A stretch of DNA of 38,534 bases, taken from contig CAMVHE010000024.1 of NCBI GenBank assembly GCA_947167215.1, positions 1-38,534 of the forward strand, read 5' to 3'. Below, in pieces: positions 22,638 through 30,431 of this stretch. This stretch comes from an uncultured Clostridia bacterium. GTDB taxonomy: Bacteria > Bacillota > Clostridia > Christensenellales > Aristaeellaceae. A program made the translations under genes and the position numbers. Under the pieces are notes generated by a model. It was not told the origin of the DNA, did no database searches, and saw only the letters and a list, made by a program, of their open reading frames with translations. The stretch's first letter is position 1. Every line of letters starts with the position of its first letter.

Positions 22638-24092
22638 ATGCTGAATTTTTTGAAGAAGATGGCAGACCGGACTTTTACCGAGAACGGTGCAGCTGCTCCG
22701 CGCACCACCGATTCTGACTGTCTGGACCTGTTTGCGATCACTGGCGCCTGGCGCTCCCAGAGCGATTCGGAGATCGAAAACCGATTCCTTCGCGCTTATG
22801 CGGAGAACCCGGACCTGGCAATGAAGATTCTCTTCTATGCCCGTGATATCCGGGGAGGACTTGGGGAGCGTCGTGTGTTTCGTGTTCTTCTCGGGTGGCT
22901 GGCAGAAAACGAGAAGGCATCCCTGGTACGAAATCTGCCTTATATTGAGGAATATGGCCGGTGGGATGATATTCTGGTCCTGCTGGATACCCCGGTGAGC
23001 CGGGAGGCACAGGCAGTACTGTACCGGCAGTTTCTGGCAGACAGGAAGGCGCTGGAAAATGGTGAGCCGGTTTCCCTGCTCGGCAAGTGGCTGCCTTCCG
23101 TAAATGCTTCCAATCCGGAGACCGTTCAAAAGGCAAAGCAGCTTGTCCGTGCATTCGGCATGAGCGAGAAGCAGTATCGTAAGACATTGTCCATGCTCCG
23201 TGAGGAGATCCGTATTATCGAGAATAATTTGCGCGAGCGGGACTATACCTTCGATTATGCAAAGCAGCCATCCGGGGCGATGTTCAAGTACCGCCGTGCA
23301 TTCATGCGAAATGACCAGAAGCGTTATGAGGCGTACCTGATGCAGGTAAAGTCCGGCGAGGCAGTGCTCCATACCGGCACGCTGATGCCCTATGAGATTG
23401 TAACTTCAGCATATATTGCTGGGGAGGATGAGCGTGAGGTTCTGAATGTGACCTGGTCTGCACTGGAGGACTTTACCGGCAGCGAAAACGCGCTTGTCGT
23501 AGCTGACGGTTCGGGCTCTATGTACTGGGGCAGCAATCCTCAGCCTGCTGCGGTGGCACAGTCCCTGGCGATCTACTTTGCAGAGCGGAATCAGGGGGCG
23601 TTTCATAACCACTTTATCACCTTCTCCATGACGCCGCAGCTTGTGGAAATCAGGGGCAGGGGTATTGTGGAGAAGGTCCGGTACTGCCGTTCTTTCAATG
23701 AGTGTGCCAATACAAACCTGCAGGCAGTATTTGAGCTGATTCTGAGGACGGCGGTGGAGAACCGACTGCCGCAGAGGGAACTGCCGGCGACCCTGTACAT
23801 CGTATCCGACATGGAGTTTGATGCCTGCGCATGCAACTCCTCACTTTCAAACTTTGAGCAGGCGAAGCGGCAATATGAACAATTCGGCTACAGGCTTCCG
23901 CGGATAGTATTCTGGAATGTCCAGTCCCGAAATGAGCATCAGCCCGTGAAGATGAATGAGCAGGGATGCGCCCTGGTTTCCGGCTGTACGCCGCGCATCT
24001 TCTCCCAGGTCATGTCCGGCGAGATGGACCCGTATACCAACATGATGAATGTCATTGGCAGTGAACGGTATGCAGTGATCAGGGCTGGATGA
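22638..24092 (+). CDS. DUF2828 protein, Ro60/TROVE-like with vWA domain
   Basis: The 484-residue protein has a helical N-terminal part (about 25-270) with the signature ARDIRGGLGERRVFR at 68-82, then a von Willebrand A-type domain. The metal-binding DGSGSM motif of that domain lies near residue 290, followed by FHNHFITFSMTPQLVEIRG and the late YIVSDMEFDA strand. This layout, helical repeats plus a MIDAS-containing vWA domain, parallels Ro60, the ring protein that holds Y RNAs and misfolded RNAs. The relationship is inferred from architecture and context, not shown. The ATG at 22638 has AAAGGAGAG upstream. The tRNA-like array leads directly into it with no terminator, so RNA array and protein probably share a transcript. 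A strong terminator follows. Confidence 0.8.
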   Translation: MLNFLKKMADRTFTENGAAAPRTTDSDCLDLFAITGAWRSQSDSEIENRFLRAYAENPDLAMKILFYARDIRGGLGERRVFRVLLGWLAENEKASLVRNLPYIEEYGRWDDILVLLDTPVSREAQAVLYRQFLADRKALENGEPVSLLGKWLPSVNASNPETVQKAKQLVRAFGMSEKQYRKTLSMLREEIRIIENNLRERDYTFDYAKQPSGAMFKYRRAFMRNDQKRYEAYLMQVKSGEAVLHTGTLMPYEIVTSAYIAGEDEREVLNVTWSALEDFTGSENALVVADGSGSMYWGSNPQPAAVAQSLAIYFAERNQGAFHNHFITFSMTPQLVEIRGRGIVEKVRYCRSFNECANTNLQAVFELILRTAVENRLPQRELPATLYIVSDMEFDACACNSSLSNFEQAKRQYEQFGYRLPRIVFWNVQSRNEHQPVKMNEQGCALVSGCTPRIFSQVMSGEMDPYTNMMNVIGSERYAVIRAG

Positions 24093-24201
24093 AAAAAGAG
24101 ACGTACATCTTTGAAGAAGGAACTGCAGAAAATGGGAAAAGTGCAGGCCTGCCCTGTCTCTGAGAGCTGGCGGCAGATGCATTCCCGATACTGGTGAACA
24201 A

Positions 24202-24249
24202 AAGCATCAATAATGCAACATAAATTGCAATATTGATGCTTGCTTTTTT
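24202..24249 (+). terminator. Long intrinsic terminator after the DUF2828 gene
   Basis: AAGCATCAATA (24202-24212) pairs over 11 bp with TATTGATGCTT (24231-24241). TGCAA/TTGCA continues the stem after one A-A mismatch, and GC plus TTTTTT follows. It marks the right end of the RNA-repair island. Confidence 0.93.
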
Positions 24250-24296
24250 ATTCTGTGGGAAATAGAATTTAATTATCATCAGCGGGGAGGGAAAAA

Positions 24297-24450
24297 ATGG
24301 AAAAGAAAATTGCAGCAAACGAACAGCTTTTTCGGGATTATCCTGTGTGGAAATCGATAGCAATGCTTGCTGTTCCGTCCCTGCTGTCGATCCTGGTCAT
24401 GATATTCTATAATATGGCAGATACCTTTTTTATTGCTCAGCTTGGCATCC
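24297..24450 (+). pseudogene. N-terminal remnant of a MATE-family efflux transporter
   Basis: The frame from ATG 24297, with GGGGAGGG upstream, reads WKSIAMLAVPSLLSILVMIFYNMADTFFIAQLG, the first membrane helix and following NMAD motif of MATE multidrug/Na+ antiporters. Homology stops abruptly near 24445 after about 50 of some 450 residues. The frame then runs into unrelated residues and a stop at 24498-24500. The rest of the transporter is gone. Confidence 0.8.
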
Positions 24451-24603
24451 AGCAGAGTAACAGACGAAAACCGTATGCTGTATTATTATCAGTTTATTAA
24501 GGCCGGGATGATGAGCATACTGAAACTCTGGCTGGATAGAAACTGTGAGGAAACACCGGACGAAATTGCAGGAATGATGGCAAAGCTGATTAAAAGGTAC
24601 TGA
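24451..24603 (+). pseudogene. C-terminal remnant of a TetR-family regulator
   Basis: In a different frame from the MATE fragment, codons from about 24472 to the TGA at 24601-24603 read RMLYYYQFIKAG, then MMSILKLWLDRNCEETPDEIA and MMAKLIKRY. This resembles the ligand-domain end of TetR regulators, which commonly sit beside efflux pumps. The helix-turn-helix half is missing. The abrupt junction with the MATE fragment points to one deletion that fused a pump gene start to a regulator gene end. Confidence 0.6.
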
Positions 24604-24713
24604 AAGGCAACGAAATAATGCATTTCACAACGGTCCGTTTTTCTGAATGATAATACAGACGGAAAACAGAATCCGTATCAGAACGGGGGAGTCCTTGATA
24701 AAGGGACAGGGCA

Positions 24714-24784
24714 AGCAGAAGCCAATGGAATGGCTTCTGCCAGTCGGGGCACCAGGATATCTTCTGATATCCGGTGCTTTTTTT
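24714..24784 (+). terminator. Tandem hairpins, the second an intrinsic terminator
   Basis: GCAGAAGCCA (24715-24724) pairs perfectly with TGGCTTCTGC (24731-24740). Eight bases later GCACC-A-GGATATC (24749-24761) pairs with GATATCC-GGTGC (24766-24777) around TTCT, followed by seven T. Either this ends the decayed MATE/TetR transcript or the pair is a leader controlling the downstream secreted-protein gene. I recognise no riboswitch class. Confidence 0.75.
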
Positions 24785-24928
24785 CAGATGCATTATCTGC
24801 GTGGAATATATGCTTCAAACCCTGGAAGACGATTTTCTGAACCAGATATCATGGAAAGGAAAAAAAACGGTTTTCCACTCGTTTCTATCATGTACGGAGT
24901 ACAGACCGTCCATGAAAGGAAGATAAAA

Positions 24929-27016
24929 ATGAAGAAATTATTAGCGTTATCGGTATTGCTGGTCATGATATTCATGGTGACATGCGTCGAAGCAGATAAT
25001 ACGGCGCTTCATCTTTTTGAACAGCTTAATGGACAGATGTTTGAGTTCTCAAGCGGTGTTGGAGCCTGGAGTACCGAACTGATTATGGACGAAAACGGTA
25101 CCTTTGAGGGCTACTTCCATGATGGCGAGATGGGGGAAACAGGGGAAGGATATCCGGACGGTACCGTTTATGGGTGTTCTTTCCACGGGTGTTTTTCTGA
25201 CCCGAAATCCATCGATGAATATACCTGGACCGTAAACATTGTCCTGGAGCAGGATGAGGGACAGGTCCCTGAGGCCATTGAGGACGGAGTTCGTTATGTC
25301 ACTGCCGCACCATATGGTCTGGAAAAGGCAGAAACGGTTACCGTTTTTCTTCCTGGGACGCCGGTGGAAAAACTTCCGGAGGGCTTTATGCTCTGGTCCC
25401 ATCTGACGGAGATTGACCCGGATGCAGAGACAATTCCGTACTATGCAATCTGGAATGAGGCCGATGAAAGCGGATTTGTTTCGTCCATGTTTGAGGATAT
25501 CCAGGACGGACCGCTGTCGGGCGGCTGGATGCCTGCATGGGAGTCCGATATCACGGATGAACGGAAAGCTTTGTTTGACAGGGGAATAAACGGGCTTGTC
25601 GGGGTAAACTATGAACCGGTGGCCTATCTTGGATCTCAGATAGTGGCAGGAACAAATCATGCCTTCCTTTGCAGGGCAACGGTGGTCTATCCTGGCGCAC
25701 AGCCGAAATATGTAATTGTGTATCTGTATGAAGACCTGCAGGGAAACGTATCCATCCTGAACATTGCTGACTTTGACATCGGCAGTTATTGCACCTATGG
25801 CGAGGAAGATTCCCACAGTGATTTTGCGGAATTCGATGCCATGAAAATCACGGGGAATATTGAAAACGGGTGCTATGTGCTGACTGTACAGCTGGATGGA
25901 ACGGGTGAATGGCGTGCAGCTGAGTTGCCGGAGGAAGACTCTGCGGTGAAACTTGCGGCTTCCGGCATTGAAAATGATGTTTTTACAGCTCACTATGAAC
26001 CTATCAGTGACGGTGAAGCGACCGTGGAGCTGCATCATTTCAATGAGCATAACCTGTGTGACGAAATACATTCCTTCAGCCTGGTGGTAAAGGACGGCAA
26101 AGTGCAGGAAGTGAACGGAGGTTCTTTTGAGGCATCGCCGGATGAATGGGAATTGAATCCCTACTTCTCCGGAGAATGGATGGAAACGGAAAATCAGTTT
26201 ACTTTGCTGAATGTTACGAAAAAGATCGGGGACGGATGGGACATTGAAATCATTTCTCCTGTCTCTCACGGAGCCTGGGTTATCAGAGCGACAGCATATT
26301 ATGACTGCAGCTATGATGCCTTTGTGTATACTGACGGCATACAATATGACCTGATACCGGGAGAGACTATGCAGGAAAAGGAAAAGGCAAGAGACCTGCA
26401 GGGAACACTGAGCTTTGTCGAAAGCGGGGACAGCCTCCAACTGGTTTGGCAGGATGTGCAGAATTCCCAGGCTGAAGCAGTTGCTTTTGAAAGAGCACCC
26501 GGACTGCCCCCATATGCTTACGCCGAAGGTGACGCACTGGAGGGAGCCATAGCCAATTATCTGGCAGACAGCGAGATTGCAAAAAATTATCTGACAGAAC
26601 CGGGTTATGTGACAATTCCCTGCCCGATCATTCATGAAACGGAAATACCGGATGAGTCGCATGCCAAAGTATATGGATCTTTCTGGATATTGAATTATGT
26701 GAAGCGGGGAGATATACTGTACAATATCTCGGGCGGAGAGCATTCGGGTATCGTTACGCTGGAAAAGGAGACGGATGGCTCCTGGAGAGTAACAGGCATG
26801 GAAGAAGCCGGCGACGGTGAAGACTATGTAAGGGATATCCAGCGGTTCTCAGATGGAAACGAAGCCCTGGAAGAAAAATACTTTTCAGGAGCAGATCTTG
26901 GAACGGAAGCAAATCAGGCAGTCCGTACGCGCTTTGTCAAAGCATATGTTGAATCCAACGGACTGAATATTTTCGCATATCAGGATTATGGATGGAAACC
27001 AGTTCCACTGGAATAG
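24929..27016 (+). CDS. Large secreted protein of unknown function
   Basis: The 695-residue protein has a signal peptide (residues 1-22, MKKLLALSVLLVMIFMVTC then VEA) and an otherwise soluble, acidic, Trp/Tyr-rich body. Repeated beta-rich stretches such as GTFEGYFHDGEMGETGEGYPDGTVYGCSF and, later, WELNPYFSGEWM suggest beta-barrel or sandwich domains. A cysteine at residue 19 lacks a proper lipobox. I do not recognise a family. The ATG at 24929 has GAAAGGA upstream; the longer in-frame start at 24647 would run through the terminator hairpins and is rejected. A smaller secreted protein follows 52 bases later, likely in the same operon. Confidence 0.7.
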   Translation: MKKLLALSVLLVMIFMVTCVEADNTALHLFEQLNGQMFEFSSGVGAWSTELIMDENGTFEGYFHDGEMGETGEGYPDGTVYGCSFHGCFSDPKSIDEYTWTVNIVLEQDEGQVPEAIEDGVRYVTAAPYGLEKAETVTVFLPGTPVEKLPEGFMLWSHLTEIDPDAETIPYYAIWNEADESGFVSSMFEDIQDGPLSGGWMPAWESDITDERKALFDRGINGLVGVNYEPVAYLGSQIVAGTNHAFLCRATVVYPGAQPKYVIVYLYEDLQGNVSILNIADFDIGSYCTYGEEDSHSDFAEFDAMKITGNIENGCYVLTVQLDGTGEWRAAELPEEDSAVKLAASGIENDVFTAHYEPISDGEATVELHHFNEHNLCDEIHSFSLVVKDGKVQEVNGGSFEASPDEWELNPYFSGEWMETENQFTLLNVTKKIGDGWDIEIISPVSHGAWVIRATAYYDCSYDAFVYTDGIQYDLIPGETMQEKEKARDLQGTLSFVESGDSLQLVWQDVQNSQAEAVAFERAPGLPPYAYAEGDALEGAIANYLADSEIAKNYLTEPGYVTIPCPIIHETEIPDESHAKVYGSFWILNYVKRGDILYNISGGEHSGIVTLEKETDGSWRVTGMEEAGDGEDYVRDIQRFSDGNEALEEKYFSGADLGTEANQAVRTRFVKAYVESNGLNIFAYQDYGWKPVPLE

Positions 27017-27068
27017 TCCAAAGTGATGAACTGCTTTCACATAAAAAGCAAAATGGAGGATGAAACAA

Positions 27069-27695
27069 ATGAAAAAATTGATCATGCTGTTCTTGGCAAT
27101 CATGGTACTGTTTCAGACTTCTGCTGCTCTGGCGAAGACAATAGAGCCGGAAGATACGGAAATCGAGCGTTATGCGGGCAGAACGCTCCATGCGACGGTA
27201 GGTGCCTACGATAAAGAAGATGGAACTTTTACGGTAACCATCTATGACTATGACCGATACGATGAAGATGATTTGAGAATGCTGGCAGCCGGAGATACGC
27301 TTCTTGCCGGCGGCAGACTCTACAGGATCACGGGAGAGCAGATGGTTGGGGATACGAAGGTTTTCCTGTGTGATGATGGAGAAGAGATTTACTTTGAAAG
27401 ATCCTATGATGATGACGATGACATGAATGCCTACAGCACAATGGACGACCGCATTTTTATGAAAGTGGTAGCCGTTCTTCAGCTCCCGCCGGCGGGAAAT
27501 ATCGTGTATGAAGATTATTCCGATCCAGATCTGGATGCAGAACCCGTCATTACAGAAGGACTGGATGCTATTCTGCCCATCCAGAATGAGAAGCAGGAAT
27601 ACAGTATTGGATTTGATTCCTATTCCACCACCATAACCTTGAATGAAAATCTGGAGATTGTGAAAATTCATCAGGTCTTTGATGTGGCGCAGTGA
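27069..27695 (+). CDS. Secreted protein of unknown function
   Basis: The 208-residue protein has a signal peptide (residues 1-22, ending AALA before KTIEPED) and an acidic mature part with a DDDDD run near residue 117. I recognise no domain. GGAGG at 27055-27059 abuts an ATG at 27060 but is nine bases from the in-frame ATG at 27069, which I therefore choose. It is probably co-transcribed with the larger secreted protein upstream, and a long terminator hairpin follows about 110 bases after the stop. Confidence 0.7.
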   Translation: MKKLIMLFLAIMVLFQTSAALAKTIEPEDTEIERYAGRTLHATVGAYDKEDGTFTVTIYDYDRYDEDDLRMLAAGDTLLAGGRLYRITGEQMVGDTKVFLCDDGEEIYFERSYDDDDDMNAYSTMDDRIFMKVVAVLQLPPAGNIVYEDYSDPDLDAEPVITEGLDAILPIQNEKQEYSIGFDSYSTTITLNENLEIVKIHQVFDVAQ

Positions 27696-27805
27696 CAGGC
27701 TTTCCGTGGAACTATGGAAAACTTCCGGAGAGAGAATAAATGAACTGCCGGATATAGATATACTTTCATCTGTTTGTCGTGAAAAGACCCGGTAAGGGCG
27801 AAAAT

Positions 27806-27876
27806 GCCGCAAATAATTCTTCCATCAATTTGTGACTGGGAAAAGGAAATTGATGGAGTTATCTGCGGCTTTTTTT
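27806..27876 (+). terminator. Long intrinsic terminator after the secreted-protein pair
   Basis: GCCGCAAATAA through CCATCAATTT (27806-27831) pairs with AAATTGATGG through TTATCTGCGGC (27847-27869) with few mismatches, followed by seven T. Bases 27877-28012, between it and the telA terminator, show nothing. Confidence 0.9.
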
Positions 27877-28013
27877 ACTTTGAAATAATACTGACGTGGT
27901 ACTTTCTCTGGGAGTTCAGACGATATCCGGACGGCCATTCCCAGAAAAGGATGCTGCAACCTCGGCACTATGGGCCATTCCCGGAGAAAACTGCAGCTGA
28001 TTGAAAAAAAGGC

Positions 28014-28044
28014 AAAAAGAAAGCTGGGACAGCACTGTCCCAGC
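28014..28044 (-). terminator. Intrinsic terminator of telA
   Basis: On the minus strand GCTGGGACAG (28044-28035) pairs with CTGTCCCAGC (28032-28023), followed by TTTCTTTTT. Confidence 0.9.
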
Positions 28045-28060
28045 GGTATTAAAATCATTC

Positions 28061-29320
28061 TCAGGAATTGATCTGCATGATCTTTTCACGGAGCTCTTTT
28101 TCGAGACGGCCCAGTTCTGCAGAAGCACGGCGGCGCTCTTCGGTGCCTTCGCGCTGGATCTTCTGAACTTCGGTGAGGGTGTCGATGAGGGCGGTGTTGG
28201 CAACACGGATGGTTTCCATGTCGATAATGCCACGCTCGGCCTCGCGGGCGGTCTCGATGGTTCCCTGTTTGAGCTTTTCGGCATTGCTCTTGAGGAGCTC
28301 ATTGGTCATATCGGTGACAGCCTTCTGGGCCTTGAGTGCTTCTTCGGCATGCTGCATGCCAAGAGCGATGACCATCTGGCTCTTCCACAGCGGGATCGTA
28401 TTGGCAATGGTGGACTGGATCTTCTCAGCCAGCGTATTGTCATTCGACTGCATCAGGCGGATCTGCGGACCCATCTGGATGGAAACCATACGGGTGAGCT
28501 TCAGATCATGTACGCGCTTGTCGAAGCGATCGATGAGCTGGGAGAAATCACTGGCAGCCTGAGCATCGGCAGGATCTGCGGTCTCCTGGGCTTTGGCCAG
28601 CAGCGGAGGCATATCTTCTTCACGCAGTTTCTTCAGCTTGAGCTCGCCTGCGATGATGTAGAGGGTAAGCTCGTGGAAATACTGCTCGTTCTCATCATAG
28701 AGCCCGTCAAGCATCTGAGAGTCGGAAATCAGCTGCTTCTGATGCTCCTGCAGGGTTGTAACAATATCCGTGATATTGTTTTCGACTTTGTCATATTTGG
28801 CTTTCAACTGGGTGATGTCGCTACTGGCTTTTTTGAAGAATCCCAGAATTCCGCCCTTCTTCTCATCGACGGAGAAGCCTTTGAGCTCTGCAACCAGTTT
28901 GGTCAGCATGTCGGAAACATTGCCGGTATCCTTGGTTTTGACGTCTTCGAGGATTTTGTCAGAGAACTGGGAGATTTTGTTCTGCGCAGCATTGCCGTAT
29001 TTGAGGACGGTCTCACTGTTGGTAATGTCAATACGGTCGACAAAGGCCAGTACGGCAGCCTGCTCTTCGGGAGACAGGTTGTTGAAGTTGAGGGAATCCT
29101 CACTTTCTTCAACAGGTTCAACAGCATTCTGCTTTACTTCTTCTTTGGCTTCTTGAACAGCGAAAGCAACCTGAGAAACGCCGGAGGTAACTTCGCTGGC
29201 AGTCTTCTCTGCTACATCCTTGACAGCCTCGATGGCTTCTTCAGCAGTAGCGGTAGCTTCTTCGACAGCTTTTGCAGCCTCTTCCTCACCGGGCAATACC
29301 AGATTGAATTTGTTATCCAT
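28061..29320 (-). CDS. telA: TelA-family protein (toxic anion/envelope stress resistance)
   Basis: The 419-residue protein belongs to the TelA/YaaN family, cytoplasmic alpha-helical proteins linked to resistance to tellurite, some antimicrobial peptides and other stresses. Their molecular activity is not established. The N-terminal 60 residues are an Ala/Glu-rich, probably coiled, low-complexity region. The core contains LSPEEQAAVLAFVDRIDI, GGILGFFKKA, LDGLYDENEQYF and the conserved LTRMVSIQMGPQIRLMQ then NTIPLWKSQMVIALG. The start is the ATG at 29320, with AAAGGAG nine bases upstream on the minus strand, rather than the longer frame from 29353. Its own promoter and terminator make it a single-gene unit divergent from the LCP gene. 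Confidence 0.92.
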   Translation of the reverse strand: MDNKFNLVLPGEEEAAKAVEEATATAEEAIEAVKDVAEKTASEVTSGVSQVAFAVQEAKEEVKQNAVEPVEESEDSLNFNNLSPEEQAAVLAFVDRIDITNSETVLKYGNAAQNKISQFSDKILEDVKTKDTGNVSDMLTKLVAELKGFSVDEKKGGILGFFKKASSDITQLKAKYDKVENNITDIVTTLQEHQKQLISDSQMLDGLYDENEQYFHELTLYIIAGELKLKKLREEDMPPLLAKAQETADPADAQAASDFSQLIDRFDKRVHDLKLTRMVSIQMGPQIRLMQSNDNTLAEKIQSTIANTIPLWKSQMVIALGMQHAEEALKAQKAVTDMTNELLKSNAEKLKQGTIETAREAERGIIDMETIRVANTALIDTLTEVQKIQREGTEERRRASAELGRLEKELREKIMQINS

Positions 29321-29384
29321 ATTCTTTGACTCCTTTTCTGCATAAGTCCGCATTCTTATGAGGGATGTGTTCTGTACTCACATT

Positions 29385-29414
29385 ATCATACACCAAAAAA
29401 AACATGCTGTAAAG
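29385..29414 (-). promoter_or_regulatory. Candidate promoter of telA
   Basis: On the minus strand TTTACA (29414-29409) is followed after 18 bases by TATGAT (29390-29385), with an overlapping GATAAT (29387-29382). Confidence 0.5.
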
Positions 29415-29454
29415 CGGAAAAGAGGAAAAAGAAAGAGGAAAGGAAGGAAGAGAT

Positions 29455-29483
29455 TTGCAGAATACAGCATACTCATGTATAAT
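29455..29483 (+). promoter_or_regulatory. Promoter of the LCP gene
   Basis: TTGCAG (29455-29460), a 17-base spacer and a perfect TATAAT (29478-29483) preceded by TG. Transcription would start near 29490, downstream of the ATG at 29482, which supports the TTG start at 29518. Confidence 0.75.
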
Positions 29484-29517
29484 GGAGCATCGAAAAGAAA
29501 GAAAGGGGCAAAGACTG

Positions 29518-30378
29518 TTGAAAAAAGGCATTCTTGCGCTTCTCCTGCTTCTTCTGAGCATTGCAGCAGCGGCAGCGCTGGCGGAGGAGAATACCCGGGT
29601 ACTGCATTATCTGCTGCTGGGACAGGACGGATATGCGGAAAGCGTTGTAGACGACGCCAGAACGGACACGATTCTGCTCATTTCGCTGGACGAAAAATAC
29701 AATCGTGTGATAATGACTTCCGTTTTACGGGACAGCCGTATCAGTACGCCACGCGGTACACAGACAAAAGCGAATCTGCTCTATAAGGCTTACGGTTTTG
29801 ACGGTATGATAGAAAGCCTTCAGAATGCGCTTGATATTGAGATCGAGGGTGCAGTGCTGGTGAACTTTGAAAATGTTAAGCCGGTGATCGATGCCCTGGG
29901 CGGTGTTGATATTGAGATCGATATGAATGAATATATCAGCATACGCAAAATACTGCTGGGACGGGATCCCAACATGCCCAAAGGTCCGGGCCTTGTGCAT
30001 ATGACGGGGCGTATTGCGCTTGCCTACATGCGTGACAGGCAGTCCGGCGCAGGGGATTTCAGCCGGACTGAACGCCAGAGAAAGGTAATGAGTCTGCTTC
30101 TTGAAAAGTGCCGGCAGATGAGTATGGCAGAACTGTTTGATATCTACAATGCGGTATCTCCCGGAATGAAAATCTCTCTTTCCATGACGGAAATCCTGAA
30201 GGCGCTCAGCAGCGGCTATAAACTGCTGGAAAACAATGCTCAATTTGTGGAGTATCATATTCCCCAGAATGGAACATATGCATATGGCACACTGGGAGGG
30301 TCATCATCCCTTGAAGTACGCTGGACAACGAACCGGGATCAATTCCATCATTTTCTGGATACAGAACCGGTGAAATAA
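29518..30378 (+). CDS. LytR-CpsA-Psr (LCP) family cell-wall polymer transferase
   Basis: LCP proteins attach polyprenyl-linked glycopolymers such as teichoic acids or capsule to peptidoglycan outside the membrane. The 286-residue protein has an N-terminal signal or anchor helix (about 4-23, poly-Leu). The LCP core follows with DARTDTILLISLD (about 45), SVLRDSRI in place of the usual SIPRD, KANLLYKAYG, LGGVDIEID, and late YMRDRQSGAGDFSRTERQRKV, which holds the substrate-binding arginines. It starts at TTG 29518 with AAAGGGG upstream, since the promoter -10 overlaps the earlier ATG. It is followed 53 bases later by the CapA-like gene, probably in one operon of envelope functions. Confidence 0.88.
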   Translation: MKKGILALLLLLLSIAAAAALAEENTRVLHYLLLGQDGYAESVVDDARTDTILLISLDEKYNRVIMTSVLRDSRISTPRGTQTKANLLYKAYGFDGMIESLQNALDIEIEGAVLVNFENVKPVIDALGGVDIEIDMNEYISIRKILLGRDPNMPKGPGLVHMTGRIALAYMRDRQSGAGDFSRTERQRKVMSLLLEKCRQMSMAELFDIYNAVSPGMKISLSMTEILKALSSGYKLLENNAQFVEYHIPQNGTYAYGTLGGSSSLEVRWTTNRDQFHHFLDTEPVK

Positions 30379-30431
30379 TTTGGGATCAGTTACAGAGGCA
30401 GAAAGGTTATTTGCTGTCCGAGGAGGAAACT

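Noticed and set aside
24647-24928. In-frame N-terminal extension of the large secreted protein
   Set aside because: It would run through two hairpins and a terminator and would bury the signal peptide.
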